From positions 108,175-172,174 of the forward strand of contig CAMEYM010000002.1 in the NCBI GenBank assembly GCA_945947575.1: a stretch of DNA of 64,000 nt, in the 5' to 3' direction. A program made the translations under genes and the position numbers. Each line of letters starts with the position of its first letter. Within the stretch, counting starts at the first letter, position 1. The notes below the pieces were generated by a model that did not search any database, was not told where the DNA came from, and saw only the letters and a list, made by a program, of their open reading frames with translations. Below are positions 22,512 through 32,034 of the stretch, in pieces. The stretch comes from Rhizobium sp. Q54 (lineage in GTDB: Bacteria; Pseudomonadota; Alphaproteobacteria; UBA2966; CAIVPW01).

Positions 22512-22730
22512 ATGTCCAACAATCGGCTTGTGGTGCGCGTGATCGCCTATGGGGCGGCGGCGGCGATTGCGGTGACCGCGGCGGCGCTGACCCTGCAGGC
22601 CGGCAACGCCGACATCGATCGGCACAACGCGGCCCATAGGGGCAATGCGGTGCGTTCGGAGATGCCCGGCTGGAACTGCAGCGGGCAGGGCTGCGCGGTG
22701 CGCGCGGTGCAGATGAACGTCGTCGAATAG
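22512..22730 (+). CDS. Small hypothetical secreted/anchored protein
   Basis: 72 aa, hydrophobic N-terminus, AAGGAGG ribosome-binding site 5' of ATG. Confidence 0.6.
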   Translation: MSNNRLVVRVIAYGAAAAIAVTAAALTLQAGNADIDRHNAAHRGNAVRSEMPGWNCSGQGCAVRAVQMNVVE

Positions 22731-22957
22731 GGCGCCGAGGGCGTCCGCCGGCCACGCGGGCGACCGAAGTCCGCGAACCTCCCCGCCCCCCCTGCCGGCC
22801 CTTCGGCGGCAGCCTTGCTTTGGCTGCGAAAACGCCTTCAAAACGGCGCCATTCCACCCTAAATCCTACTGTGGATTGGCAACGTTGCCGCAAGTAGTGC
22901 TAAACACGTCGGCCGCTTGTGGCACTAGGTCGGAGCTGCTTGGAGCAGTCGTTGGCG

Positions 22958-23395
22958 ATGAACAACCTTTGGAAGATTTTGGCGCCCGCAGTGGGCGTGA
23001 CGGGCGTAGTGGCCGCGGCGTTTGCCGCCCCGGTCGGCAAGGAGGCCGTTCTGCAGACCGCCGGCGTTCAGCTCGCCCAGGCGGCGGCCGTGGACGTTGG
23101 CACGCTGCAGTCGGAAGGACGGACCATTTTCAACCGTGACTGCTTCGAGTGCCACGGCCGCAATGGCGAAGGCAGCAACGGCATCAAGCTGCAGGGCTAC
23201 GCGAATCTGCGCGCGGCGCCGCAGGTGGTGGGCCAGATCCTCAATGGCAGCCAGTACATGCCGCCGTTCGGCGAGGCGCTGAACGACCGCCAGGTTGCGG
23301 CGGTCGCTACCTACATCCGCACCAACTTCGGCAACAGCTTCGGTCCGGTGCAGCCGGCCGAAGTCACGTCCGTGCGGGCCCCCGCCGCCCGCTAG
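22958..23395 (+). CDS. Periplasmic c-type cytochrome
   Basis: Signal peptide; CFECH haem motif; downstream QYMPPFGEALNDRQVAAVATYI. Confidence 0.9.
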   Translation: MNNLWKILAPAVGVTGVVAAAFAAPVGKEAVLQTAGVQLAQAAAVDVGTLQSEGRTIFNRDCFECHGRNGEGSNGIKLQGYANLRAAPQVVGQILNGSQYMPPFGEALNDRQVAAVATYIRTNFGNSFGPVQPAEVTSVRAPAAR

Positions 23396-23566
23396 CCGAC
23401 CTCGCTCGGGGCAACGCGGCATTGCCGCGTTGCCCCGCAGCGTTTCCCCTTCCCGACCTGAACGACCGAGCGCCGTCCCGCGGCGCGGCTATTGCGCCGC
23501 CGCGTGCGCGGCGTCGGCCCGAAGATGACGGACTTCCGCGGCGCCAGTCATCCCGGCGGCGAATCC

Positions 23567-23854
23567 CTAGAAGTCCGCCGCGACCAGCATGTAGGTGTTT
23601 TGCCGCCGCCGCGCGTACGCGCGCTGCGCCGCGTCCAAAATGCGATCGCGGTGCTGATCGAACGTGCGCAGAAAACCGGCAGGGTCGAGCGCGTCCGTAT
23701 TGATGCGCGCGAGCGCCCCTTCCGTGATGCGGAACATGACCTCGGCGATCGCGTCGTAGCCCCAGAACTGGACTGTGTGCCGCGCTTCGTCGTGAACGCG
23801 ACTGCTGTTGGGAAAGAGAAGGGCCATGGTGGCTTTCTTGTTGTCCGCGGCCAC
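23567..23854 (-). CDS. DUF1488-like small protein
   Basis: LLFPNSSRVHDEARHTVQFWGYDAIAEVMFRI. Confidence 0.7.
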   Translation of the reverse strand: MAADNKKATMALLFPNSSRVHDEARHTVQFWGYDAIAEVMFRITEGALARINTDALDPAGFLRTFDQHRDRILDAAQRAYARRRQNTYMLVAADF

Positions 23855-23857
23855 GAC

Positions 23858-24547
23858 CTAGTCGTGGACGACGAGATTGAGCAGCGAGGTGTGCACCTTG
23901 AGGGTGCCGTTGTATTCGATGTAGCCGAGCTTGCGGAACTTGTTCATGAATTGATTGATGCGCGACCGCGTCGTGCCGACGCGCGCCGCGAGAACGTCTT
24001 GGGTGACCTTGGCAACCACCGGCTGCATCTCGCCCTCCTTGGCGAAGTTGGCGAGCAGGAGCAGCAGACGCGCCAGGCGCTGTTCACTGGAGTTGAACAT
24101 CTGGTCGACCAGGTCGGCCTCGATGCGCATGTTGCGCGTCAGCAAGAACGCCATGAACGCCGCGGAGATGTCCGGGTGCTCCTTGAGGATGCGCAGCATC
24201 GCGGACTTCTCGATGCGCGTGACGGCGGCGGCAGTTGTTGCAGCGGCGGTCGATAAATGCACCTGCTGGCCGATCAGGCACGCCTCGCCGAAGAAGTCGC
24301 CGCGTCCGAGCACCGCAATGATCGCTTCCTTGCCTTGCTTGGACGTGACCCGGATCTGGATCTTGCCCTTCTCGACGTAGAACACCGCGTCCGCCGCATC
24401 GCCTTGCTGGAACACGGCTTCGTGCGCCTTGAGCTTGCGGTTGGCACGACCGGCGCCGATGGACGTAAGCAGCAACTCCGCGTCGAACGACGCGGCGCCG
24501 GGCGGATGGTCGGTCTTCGCTGAGGACGTCGAACGGGTCTTGGCCAT
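23858..24547 (-). CDS. Crp/Fnr family regulator (paralogue 1)
   Basis: cNMP-binding fold (FQQGDAADAVFYVEKGKIQI) and HTH VGTTRSRINQFMNKFRKLGYIEYNG. Confidence 0.94.
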   Translation of the reverse strand: MAKTRSTSSAKTDHPPGAASFDAELLLTSIGAGRANRKLKAHEAVFQQGDAADAVFYVEKGKIQIRVTSKQGKEAIIAVLGRGDFFGEACLIGQQVHLSTAAATTAAAVTRIEKSAMLRILKEHPDISAAFMAFLLTRNMRIEADLVDQMFNSSEQRLARLLLLLANFAKEGEMQPVVAKVTQDVLAARVGTTRSRINQFMNKFRKLGYIEYNGTLKVHTSLLNLVVHD

Positions 24548-24951
24548 GCCACCTCCCGAGTGCCCGGCAGCGTATCACCCGGGCGTGACCGGGGTAACCC
24601 GCGCTGGGCGCTGCCGGCGGTGACAAATCTTGGCGGTGCTGTGCTGGATCGAACAGCGGTGGTTCTACGGATGCGCGAACATGAGCGTAGCGGTCCGCAG
24701 AAGGCCGCGACGTCGCGGATCCCCCCCTTGACGTTGAAAACAAGAACGGCGCGCCTTGCGAGTACTCTCCAAGTTGCTCGCAAGGCCGCGTCGCCTTCGG
24801 GTGACCGGTGCGCTCGCCCAAGACGGCTACGGCGACCGCAGGTCGTGAGGCGCACGCCCTGTACGTTTTGGAACAGCGCCATCCGTGAATGAGCGGTAGA
24901 CCGCTCCCAAGGAACGGCGCGCGCCCGATGCAAGAAAAAGAAGGCAAGCGG

Positions 24952-25632
24952 ATGGCGGCAGACGCGACGCCGCGCGCGAGGCCAAGGCGGCCGGCGCGCA
25001 GCCTGCACATGCGCAAAACCCTTCTGGCGGCGGACGCGGGCCAGTCGACGCTCGCGTTGCTGCCGGGCGCGAACGTGTTTCGCCAGGGCGACGGGGCCGA
25101 TGCCGTGTTCTACATCGAACGCGGCGAGGTCCAGATCAACGTCACCTCGAAGCAGGGCAAATCGGCGATCGTGGCCCTCCAGAAAGCGGGCGCGTTCTTT
25201 GGCGAGGGCTGCTTGACAGGGCAGCGCCTGCGCGTCGCATCAGCGACGACCATGGCGCCATCGACGCTGATCAAGGTCGAGAAGAGCTCGATGACGCAAT
25301 TGCTGCGCGAGGATCGCGGGCTCGCGGCGGCGTTCATCGCCTACCTCTTGACGCGCAACTCGCGCGTCGAGCAGGACCTCGTCGATCAGATGTTCAATTC
25401 CAGCGAACGGCGACTGGCGCGGCTGCTGCTCTTGCTGACCAACTTCGGCGAAAGCGGGCATCTGGAGACCGTCGTCCCGAAGGTCAGCCAGGACGTGCTC
25501 GCAGGGCTGGTCGGCACGACGCGCTCGCGCATCAACCATTTCATGAACAAGTTTCGCCGGCTCGGGTACATCGACTACAACGGCACGCTGAAGGTGCATG
25601 CCTCGCTCCTGAACATGGTCGTTCAGGACTAG
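24952..25632 (+). CDS. Crp/Fnr family regulator (paralogue 2)
   Basis: FRQGDGADAVFYIERGEVQINVTSKQGKSAI; VGTTRSRINHFMNKFRRLGYIDYNG; start codon uncertain. Confidence 0.92.
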   Translation: MAADATPRARPRRPARSLHMRKTLLAADAGQSTLALLPGANVFRQGDGADAVFYIERGEVQINVTSKQGKSAIVALQKAGAFFGEGCLTGQRLRVASATTMAPSTLIKVEKSSMTQLLREDRGLAAAFIAYLLTRNSRVEQDLVDQMFNSSERRLARLLLLLTNFGESGHLETVVPKVSQDVLAGLVGTTRSRINHFMNKFRRLGYIDYNGTLKVHASLLNMVVQD

Positions 25633-25655
25633 CGACGCGGCCCGTGGGCCCTCCC

Positions 25656-26006
25656 CTACTGCGCCGTTTTGGGCCGGACCAGGCGGATGTTGGCGCCACC
25701 GCTCTCGACGGGCGGTTCGCTATCATTCGACTGGCTGCTGTCGTGGAGGACTCCGAACTCCCCGGACCGCGCCTCGCCATCGGCGAGCACGAACCCGTCG
25801 CCGGCCAGGCCACGCCGCAGGATCTCGCGGATCGCCGCGGCGCGGCTGGGCATCCGCTTTTGAAAGCGGAATTCGTCGAGGGCCCCCAACTCGCCACCCG
25901 TCAACATGACCTGCAGGCGAGTCAGACGCTTGTCGTGAACACCCCGTGTGGAGCCGCCGTTCTTGAGCATGGGAAACTCTAGCACCTTATGAGTAACAAA
26001 CGCCAT
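25656..26006 (-). CDS. Putative ribbon-helix-helix-type small protein
   Basis: RLTRLQVMLTGGELGALDEFRFQKRMPSRAAAIREILRRGL resembles an RHH fold. Confidence 0.65.
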   Translation of the reverse strand: MAFVTHKVLEFPMLKNGGSTRGVHDKRLTRLQVMLTGGELGALDEFRFQKRMPSRAAAIREILRRGLAGDGFVLADGEARSGEFGVLHDSSQSNDSEPPVESGGANIRLVRPKTAQ

Positions 26007-26024
26007 TGCCGTAACTGGCGTTTG
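25997..26024. promoter_or_regulatory. Inverted repeat CAAACGCCA-N10-TGGCGTTTG
   Basis: Perfect 9-bp arms straddling the RHH-like ORF start. Confidence 0.65.
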
Positions 26025-26204
26025 CCACGCTCATCGCTGCCTTGCTGACGTCGGCGCTATTGCCGCCGCTGGCCCCTCTTGAGCCTGCAAGTAGCTGATA
26101 TTGAACACAATTCCTCAACCAACCGGCGTAAGCTGTGCGCGGTTACGTACATGGCGTTCTCCTGCCATCCGCGTGACTTCCCCAAATTTCGTGGAGGCCC
26201 GCCT

Positions 26205-26912
26205 ATGCCCAGTTCGACTCCCGCGCGCCAGAAGCCGGCGCGCCGCGTGCCGCCGCCGCGCGGCGAGTCCGCTGCCCCTGCGTTTGACGCCGCAACGTTC
26301 ATGGATTCCCTGGGGCGGGGCAAGTCGATCCTGAAGCTTACGGCCGGACAGCCGGTGTTTCAGCAGGGCGACGCCGCGGATTCGGTCTTCTACTTGGAAA
26401 AGGGGAGGGTCGACGTCTACGTCACCTCCAAGCAAGGCAAAATCGCGATCGTCGCATCGCTGAACCACGGCGAATTCTTCGGGGAGGGATGCCTCGCCGG
26501 CCAGCCGCGCCGCATGGCGAGCGCGCGGGCCATGACGGCAGCCGTCGTCACGAAGATCCAGAAGCGCGCGATGGTGAGCATGTTGCAAGACCAGCCGCAC
26601 GTATCCGAGATGTTCATGACGCACTTGTTGTCGCGCAACATCCAGATCGAGGAGGAGCTGGTCGATCAGATGTTCAACTCGAGCGAGCGCCGGCTCGCGC
26701 GGGTTCTGCTACTTCTGGCCAACTTCGCCAAAGAGGGCGAGTTCGAACCGGTCATCGCGAAGATCAATCAGGAGACGCTCGCGGCGCGCGTCGGCACGAC
26801 GCGTTCGCGCATCAACCACTTCATGAACAAGTTCCGCAAGCTCGGCTACATCGAGTACAACGGAACCTTGAAGGTGCACACGTCGCTGCTGAACGTCATC
26901 GTGCACGACTAG
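26205..26912 (+). CDS. Crp/Fnr family regulator (paralogue 3)
   Basis: FQQGDAADSVFYLEKGRVDVYVTSKQGKIAI; VGTTRSRINHFMNKFRKLGYIEYNG; GTGGAGG upstream of ATG 26205. Confidence 0.94.
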   Translation: MPSSTPARQKPARRVPPPRGESAAPAFDAATFMDSLGRGKSILKLTAGQPVFQQGDAADSVFYLEKGRVDVYVTSKQGKIAIVASLNHGEFFGEGCLAGQPRRMASARAMTAAVVTKIQKRAMVSMLQDQPHVSEMFMTHLLSRNIQIEEELVDQMFNSSERRLARVLLLLANFAKEGEFEPVIAKINQETLAARVGTTRSRINHFMNKFRKLGYIEYNGTLKVHTSLLNVIVHD

Positions 26913-28259
26913 GCCCTGCCCGAATCGCCTTTAGCCATGGGCGGCGCCGCAACGCCGGTGTAGGCGTGACGGCCGGTCGGGAACTTCACCACGAAGCTCT
27001 TGTTGGCACCGTTGATGTCGAGGCTGCCGCCGAGTTGCCTTGCGAGCCCCTTCACCAGATTGAGACCAAGACCTTTCGTGCCGCCCGGCACCGGTGCGAA
27101 CGGCGCGCCGTCGTCGGTCACGGCAAGAACGGCATGCTCCGGGCCTTCGCGGGACAGCGACACCCCGATTCGTTACGACTGCCTCGGGGCCAGGTGCGGC
27201 GTGCTTGATGGCGTTGGTGAGCAACTCGTTGACGATCAAGCCGACAATTGCAGCGGCTGGTCCCGGCGCCCGCAACTCCGCAGCCGAGAAGCGGACGCTG
27301 ATGCGGGGATCACCGCCGGCGATGGCCGCGCACAACTCGCCGATCGTGGCGCTGACGTCTACGTCGGTGCGTGCTGCCAGGCGATCCATCTCGCCCACCG
27401 CCAAGATGCGGCGACGAGCGCCCTCGAGCGCGCGCACGGCATGCGGATCTTCCGTTCGTGCCGATTCCCAGCGCAGCACCGTGGACGCCATCAGCAGTGT
27501 GTTCTTGACGCGGTGCTCGAGCTCGGTGAAGGCCAGCGCGTGGGTTGCCGCGGAAGCGCGCTCGACCTCGGCGTCGCGCGCCAGATCCAGGTTGGTGCGC
27601 GTCAACTCCTCGACCTCGCGCGCATGCTCGGCCGAACGGGCCTGCGCCGCCGCGGCGGCCTTCTCCGCATCGAGGGCGATGGTGACGAAGGTGGCGACCA
27701 GTTCGAGGAATCGCGCATCCCCCCCATCGAAGGCAGGGTCGGGCCCGTGCGATGTGACCCAGAGCACTCCTTGCACGCGGTCGCCGGGGCAGCGCAGGGG
27801 CACAAGAAGCATCTCATCGATCGCCGCGCCGACGCCGATATACGGGTAGACCCGGTCCGGCCGTTGCAGGAGCTCGGTTTGCCCGCTTTGCAGGGACGCG
27901 GCGCAGGGCGACAGGTAGCGGGCGATGACGTCGGGGAAGCGGCGCGCCGGCCCGCCGGTGACGGACAGCAGGCGGACGTTCTCGTCGCGCTCTCCGCGCT
28001 CGCCGGATTCGAGAAGGTAGATGCCGCAGGACGCCGCACCTGTGGCGGCGCGCGCCACGGCTACCGCGATACCGGGCGCATCCGCCGGCGCAGCAGCGAT
28101 GGCATCGGCGAGTTGCCGTACGCCCTCTGATTCCACGCTGTCGCTGCGCGCGCGAGCGCTGCGCGCCATCAGTTGCGGCGTAATGGAGATATCGGCCGGC
28201 GACGCGGTGGCAACAATGCGGGGAGTGGAATTCCCCCGCTTACGGACGTAATTGGACAT
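26909..28259 (-). pseudogene. GAF-containing HWE/HisKA_2-type sensor histidine kinase, single-base frameshift near 27170
   Basis: TELEHRVKNTLLMASTVLRW (HisKA_2/HWE H-box), NELLTNAIKHA, then frame shift; the ATPase end (DDGAPFAPVPGGTKGLGLNLVKGLARQLGGSL) is in ORF 26909..27163. Confidence 0.85.
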
Positions 28260-28628
28260 ACGCCCTATTGGATAGAGCAATCGAGGTTGCCGCTGTCCCA
28301 GATTGAACGGAGGGACTGTCCCATTGTGGGTATGCATTCTGGCACCACGACAAGTCCAGTGGTCCTGCGGTGATGATTTCGACTGCAGGGATGCGCGCGG
28401 CTTACCTAAATGCTGCGCTCAAGCATCCTGGAGCGCGCTAGGACCATTCTCCGACTTGTTGCGAGTACTTCCAACACGGCTCCCCGCAGCCGCAGCAATC
28501 ATGCCGAGCAAGGCCTATTTCTTAATATACGTTTGCGCGTGCCGTTGGGCACACATCGCCGCGGGCGTTGCTGCTAGTCAGAAGGAATGCGGCAGCAAAT
28601 TCTTGCTGCCACCCGAAAAGGCTTCCAG

Positions 28629-29582
28629 ATGACAAACACAAATCTTCAGCTATCCGCGCCGACTCAAGGTCGCCGGATTGCGAAATTTCTTCCTCTGACC
28701 TTGCTGCTTCTTGCGGGTTGCGCCGGAAACAGCATGGTTTCTGGCGAGAATTACAGCAGGACGAGCAAGGAGGGCTATAACGCCCGCAGTACCAGCACGG
28801 GATACAAGGCGCTGGAGGCGGGCAAGTTCGCCGAGGCGGTCGCGTACTACGAGGCGGCCAATCGCGAGACGCCGAACCAGCCCTACTACGAGCTCAATCT
28901 GGCGGCGGCCTATCAGCGCCAGGGGCGCATGGCGGAGGCGGAGCCGTTGCTCCGCAAGGCCATCGAGCACGGCGGCGACGTCAACCCGACGTTCTGGACC
29001 ACCGACCTTGCGCAGGACCGCACCGTTGCCGAGATCGCCTGCCAGAACCTGACGATGGGACTTGCCGCGGCTACCGTCGCGGGCACCGCAGCCAAGTGCC
29101 AGCGCACGGAAGTTGGCGCACTGGTGCCAGTGGCGGTGTTCACTGCGGAGACGGACAATCACGCCATCGACTACTTCACGCCGCGCGCTGCCGCTGACGT
29201 ACCTGCCTACACGCCGGCGCCGATGCAGACCGCCGCCGTCACGGCACGCAGCGCGACCCGCAGCGACGTCTACTTCGACTTCGACCAGGCGACGCTAACC
29301 CCCGCGGGCCGCATGCTGGTCGATACCGTCGCTGTCGAGATGCGCAACGATCCGACCCTCGGCGCCAAGTTGCTGGGCAAGACCGACATGCCCGGGGCCG
29401 AGCCGTACAACATGGCGCTATCCGATCGCCGCGCGACGGCGGTCAAGGACGCGCTGATCGAAGCCGGCATTGCGGCGAACCGCATCGACGCACGCTGGGT
29501 CGGTGAAATGCAGCCGCCGATGATGACGGCGGAAACCGCCCGCGAGCAGCGCAACCGCGTCGTCGAGATCACCGTCAACTAG
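28629..29582 (+). CDS. TPR + OmpA-like C-terminal domain lipoprotein
   Basis: LTLLLLAGCAG lipobox, TPR region, VYFDFDQATLTPAGRMLVDTVA...LSDRRATAVKDALIEAGI. Confidence 0.88.
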   Translation: MTNTNLQLSAPTQGRRIAKFLPLTLLLLAGCAGNSMVSGENYSRTSKEGYNARSTSTGYKALEAGKFAEAVAYYEAANRETPNQPYYELNLAAAYQRQGRMAEAEPLLRKAIEHGGDVNPTFWTTDLAQDRTVAEIACQNLTMGLAAATVAGTAAKCQRTEVGALVPVAVFTAETDNHAIDYFTPRAAADVPAYTPAPMQTAAVTARSATRSDVYFDFDQATLTPAGRMLVDTVAVEMRNDPTLGAKLLGKTDMPGAEPYNMALSDRRATAVKDALIEAGIAANRIDARWVGEMQPPMMTAETAREQRNRVVEITVN

Positions 29583-29663
29583 CGTGCCGGAGATGTCATC
29601 GGTGCCGGTGGCATCGATGACATCCGCTTCCGATGGTTGCCGCGCGAGCGCGCGCGACGGGTC

Positions 29664-29798
29664 TCAGATCCACCAGGCGAAGATCGCGTAGATCACGGCG
29701 ATCTGGGCAACCAGCACGGCGGCATAGATGCCCATGCGCACGCGGTCGTCGTCGTACACCGGCGACAGGCTCGGCGGAGCCGTTTGCGGTTGCGGCAT
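29664..29798 (-). CDS. 44-aa single-TM small membrane protein (not in supplied ORF track)
   Basis: MPQPQTAPPSLSPVYDDDRVRMGIYAAVLVAQIAVIYAIFAWWI*, preceded by AGGAG 6 nt upstream of ATG. Confidence 0.7.
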   Translation of the reverse strand: MPQPQTAPPSLSPVYDDDRVRMGIYAAVLVAQIAVIYAIFAWWI

Positions 29799-30001
29799 TC
29801 CTGACTCCTGCGGGCGCATCGCCTCAACTCCAGGGCTACGGACAGGGCTTTAGCGTAGGCGTTCTGCGAATGCGTTGCAAGAACGCTGCGAATGCCTCGC
29901 AAGCAGGTTCGACGAAAGGGCAGAGGGGCGCCCTTGCTTGTAGGTCCTCCAGGCCGGTGCTTTAGTTGCCGTCCGCCGGGCTGGCCGGCTGGGAGGAAAC
30001 C

Positions 30002-30490
30002 ATGCGGTCCATCGCGACGGGTCGCCTTGCGCTGGCCGCCCTCGTGATGGGCGCCACCGCGGTGCTGGCCTCGCCCAGTTTCGCCCAGGCGACCGGCGCC
30101 AACATCTGGGCCAAGGGCGGCTGCGCGGATTGCCACGGCAACCTGGCGGCCGGAGACGGTGACCCGGCCTATCCGCAGGGGCCGAACCTGCGGCGCACGG
30201 CGCTGCAGCGCGCCGAGTTGCGCGAGGTGATCGCCTGCGGGCGACCGGGCACCGACATGCCGTACCACGTTGTTGACGCCTACACCGCCGGTACACCGTG
30301 CTTCGGCATCACCGCCGGAGTGCCGCCCGCAACGCGCAAGGCTGGTGCGCTGGCGGCGCCAGACCTGGACACGCTCGTCGACTTCCTGCTGACCAGCGTC
30401 AAGGGCCAGACGCGCATCACGCGCGCGAACTGCGCGTTGTTCAACGGCGGCGACCTCGACGCGCCCGCCTGCGCCGAGTTTCCTCGCTAG
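30002..30490 (+). CDS. Periplasmic c-type cytochrome
   Basis: Signal peptide; CADCH haem motif. Confidence 0.88.
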   Translation: MRSIATGRLALAALVMGATAVLASPSFAQATGANIWAKGGCADCHGNLAAGDGDPAYPQGPNLRRTALQRAELREVIACGRPGTDMPYHVVDAYTAGTPCFGITAGVPPATRKAGALAAPDLDTLVDFLLTSVKGQTRITRANCALFNGGDLDAPACAEFPR

Positions 30491-30505
30491 GTCCGGGACA
30501 AGTTC

Positions 30506-31261
30506 ATGCGCGCTCTCGGTCCAACGTGCGGCGCACTGATGACGCTGGCGGTCGCGCTGGCCGCGGGCCCTGCCGGCGCGCAGGATCGCGCCGCGTTCCT
30601 CGCCGGCGCCACCAAGGATTGCCCGGGTTGCGACCTGGCGGGCCTGAGCTTCAAGCGGCGCAACCTCGCCGGCGCCAATCTGGCGGGTGCCAATCTCGAG
30701 GAAGCGACGTTTCACCGCACGAACTTGCGCGCCGCCAACCTGCGCGGCGCCAACCTCGCCTACGCCAACCTGAACCGCGCCGACCTTACGAACGCCAACC
30801 TGCAAGGCGCCGACCTGACCGGCGCCATGCTGTTCGCGGCAGACGCCGCGGCGGCCAACTTCACCGGCGCGAAGCTCGAGACGGCGCTGATGGGGGACGT
30901 GCGGCTGATACGCGCGATTCTGGAGAACGCCAACCTCACCGGCGCCGATCTCGGCGGCGCGCGGCTCACCGACGCCAAGCTGGGGAATGCCATCCTGACG
31001 CGCGCCGATCTGCGCGACACCGCAATGTTCCGCGCCGACCTGCACGGGGCGATCATCGAAGAAGCCTACATGCCGAATGCCGCTCTGCGCGGCGCCAACC
31101 TGAAGGGCGCCGTGCTACGCGGCGCCAACCTGGAGGCGGCGGACCTGGGTGCTGCGGACCTGACCGAGGCCAACCTCGACAGCGCCCACCTGGTCGGCAC
31201 CAACTTTCAGGATGCCATCCTTACCGGCGCGAAGCTGCCCGGCAACACGACGCTCCGCTGA
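30506..31261 (+). CDS. Secreted pentapeptide-repeat protein
   Basis: Repeated A(N/D)LxGA motifs (NLAGANLAGANLEEATF...); signal peptide. Confidence 0.93.
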   Translation: MRALGPTCGALMTLAVALAAGPAGAQDRAAFLAGATKDCPGCDLAGLSFKRRNLAGANLAGANLEEATFHRTNLRAANLRGANLAYANLNRADLTNANLQGADLTGAMLFAADAAAANFTGAKLETALMGDVRLIRAILENANLTGADLGGARLTDAKLGNAILTRADLRDTAMFRADLHGAIIEEAYMPNAALRGANLKGAVLRGANLEAADLGAADLTEANLDSAHLVGTNFQDAILTGAKLPGNTTLR

Positions 31262-31967
31262 CCGCGGCGCGGCTGAACACTTCCAGGCGCGCGGTGCTTT
31301 CGAACTCGCCCTCGGCTTGTTCGAGGAAGCGCGGCGTGGCCCCGGCCTCCTGCCCCGGCTTGAGCAGGTGGCGACCTTCGGCCCTGGCGAAGCGCTGCTC
31401 GCCCACCATCTCGCACGCGGCCTTGAGGATCGTCATTCCCTGAATGGGACGGTCGCGCTCGTCGCGCGGCAGGTCGGTGCACGCCCATGGCCCATCGCTG
31501 ACGAGGCCGCGCAGGATCGGGAACAGGATGTAGGCCTCCATGCGCACCTCGATCGGCGCGCGCGGATCGGAAACGACGCGGAAGCCCTGCACCAGTCCGC
31601 CGTCATCGATCAGCAGCGACGTGATGATCGGCTGGCGATACATCGAGTTGGCCGAGAACCGCGCGATCTCGAGGGGGTCGCGCTGGGCGCGCGCGATGTA
31701 CTCCCATTCGTCGTCGTAGATGAACCAGATCTCGCGCAGGCCGGTGTCGCGCTCGACCGGGCAGCGCGCAAACTCGGCGAAGCTTTCCAGCGGCAGCGAT
31801 GGCGGGCCGCCATTGGTGCCACACGCGGGATCGACGAATTCCAGCAGCGGAAGTTTCGCCACCGGCGTGCCGAACGCGATGTCCCACACGCGCGTGCGAC
31901 TTTGCGCCAACGCCGCATCGGTAGCGAGCGGCAGCAAGAGCGTGAGACACAACAGAAGGTGGCGCAT
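31221..31967 (-). CDS. Hypothetical secreted protein
   Basis: Signal peptide MRHLLLCLTLLLPLATDAALAQ; 3' end overlaps the pentapeptide gene convergently. Confidence 0.65.
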   Translation of the reverse strand: MRHLLLCLTLLLPLATDAALAQSRTRVWDIAFGTPVAKLPLLEFVDPACGTNGGPPSLPLESFAEFARCPVERDTGLREIWFIYDDEWEYIARAQRDPLEIARFSANSMYRQPIITSLLIDDGGLVQGFRVVSDPRAPIEVRMEAYILFPILRGLVSDGPWACTDLPRDERDRPIQGMTILKAACEMVGEQRFARAEGRHLLKPGQEAGATPRFLEQAEGEFESTARLEVFSRAAVSGASCCRAASRR

Positions 31968-31991
31968 CAGAAGCCTATGGTAGCAACGAAA

Positions 31992-32017
31992 CAGGGGGAG
32001 CCGTGAGGCTCCCCCTG
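31992..32017 (-). terminator. Terminator of PQQ-dehydrogenase gene
   Basis: Perfect 11-bp stem CAGGGGGAGCC-GTGA-GGCTCCCCCTG, then TTTCGTT on the minus strand. Confidence 0.75.
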
Positions 32018-32034
32018 CGTACCGTGAGCGCGGC

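Noticed and set aside
29693-31045. 450-aa minus-strand ORF over cytochrome c and pentapeptide genes
   Set aside because: Regular VGAxQVGxxEVGA pattern is only the reverse complement of the pentapeptide repeat; the real minus-strand gene here is the 44-aa smORF in another frame.
30650-31250. Periodic repeat considered as a possible CRISPR or satellite
   Set aside because: 15-nt periodicity comes from pentapeptide-repeat coding (AxLxx); no spacer structure.
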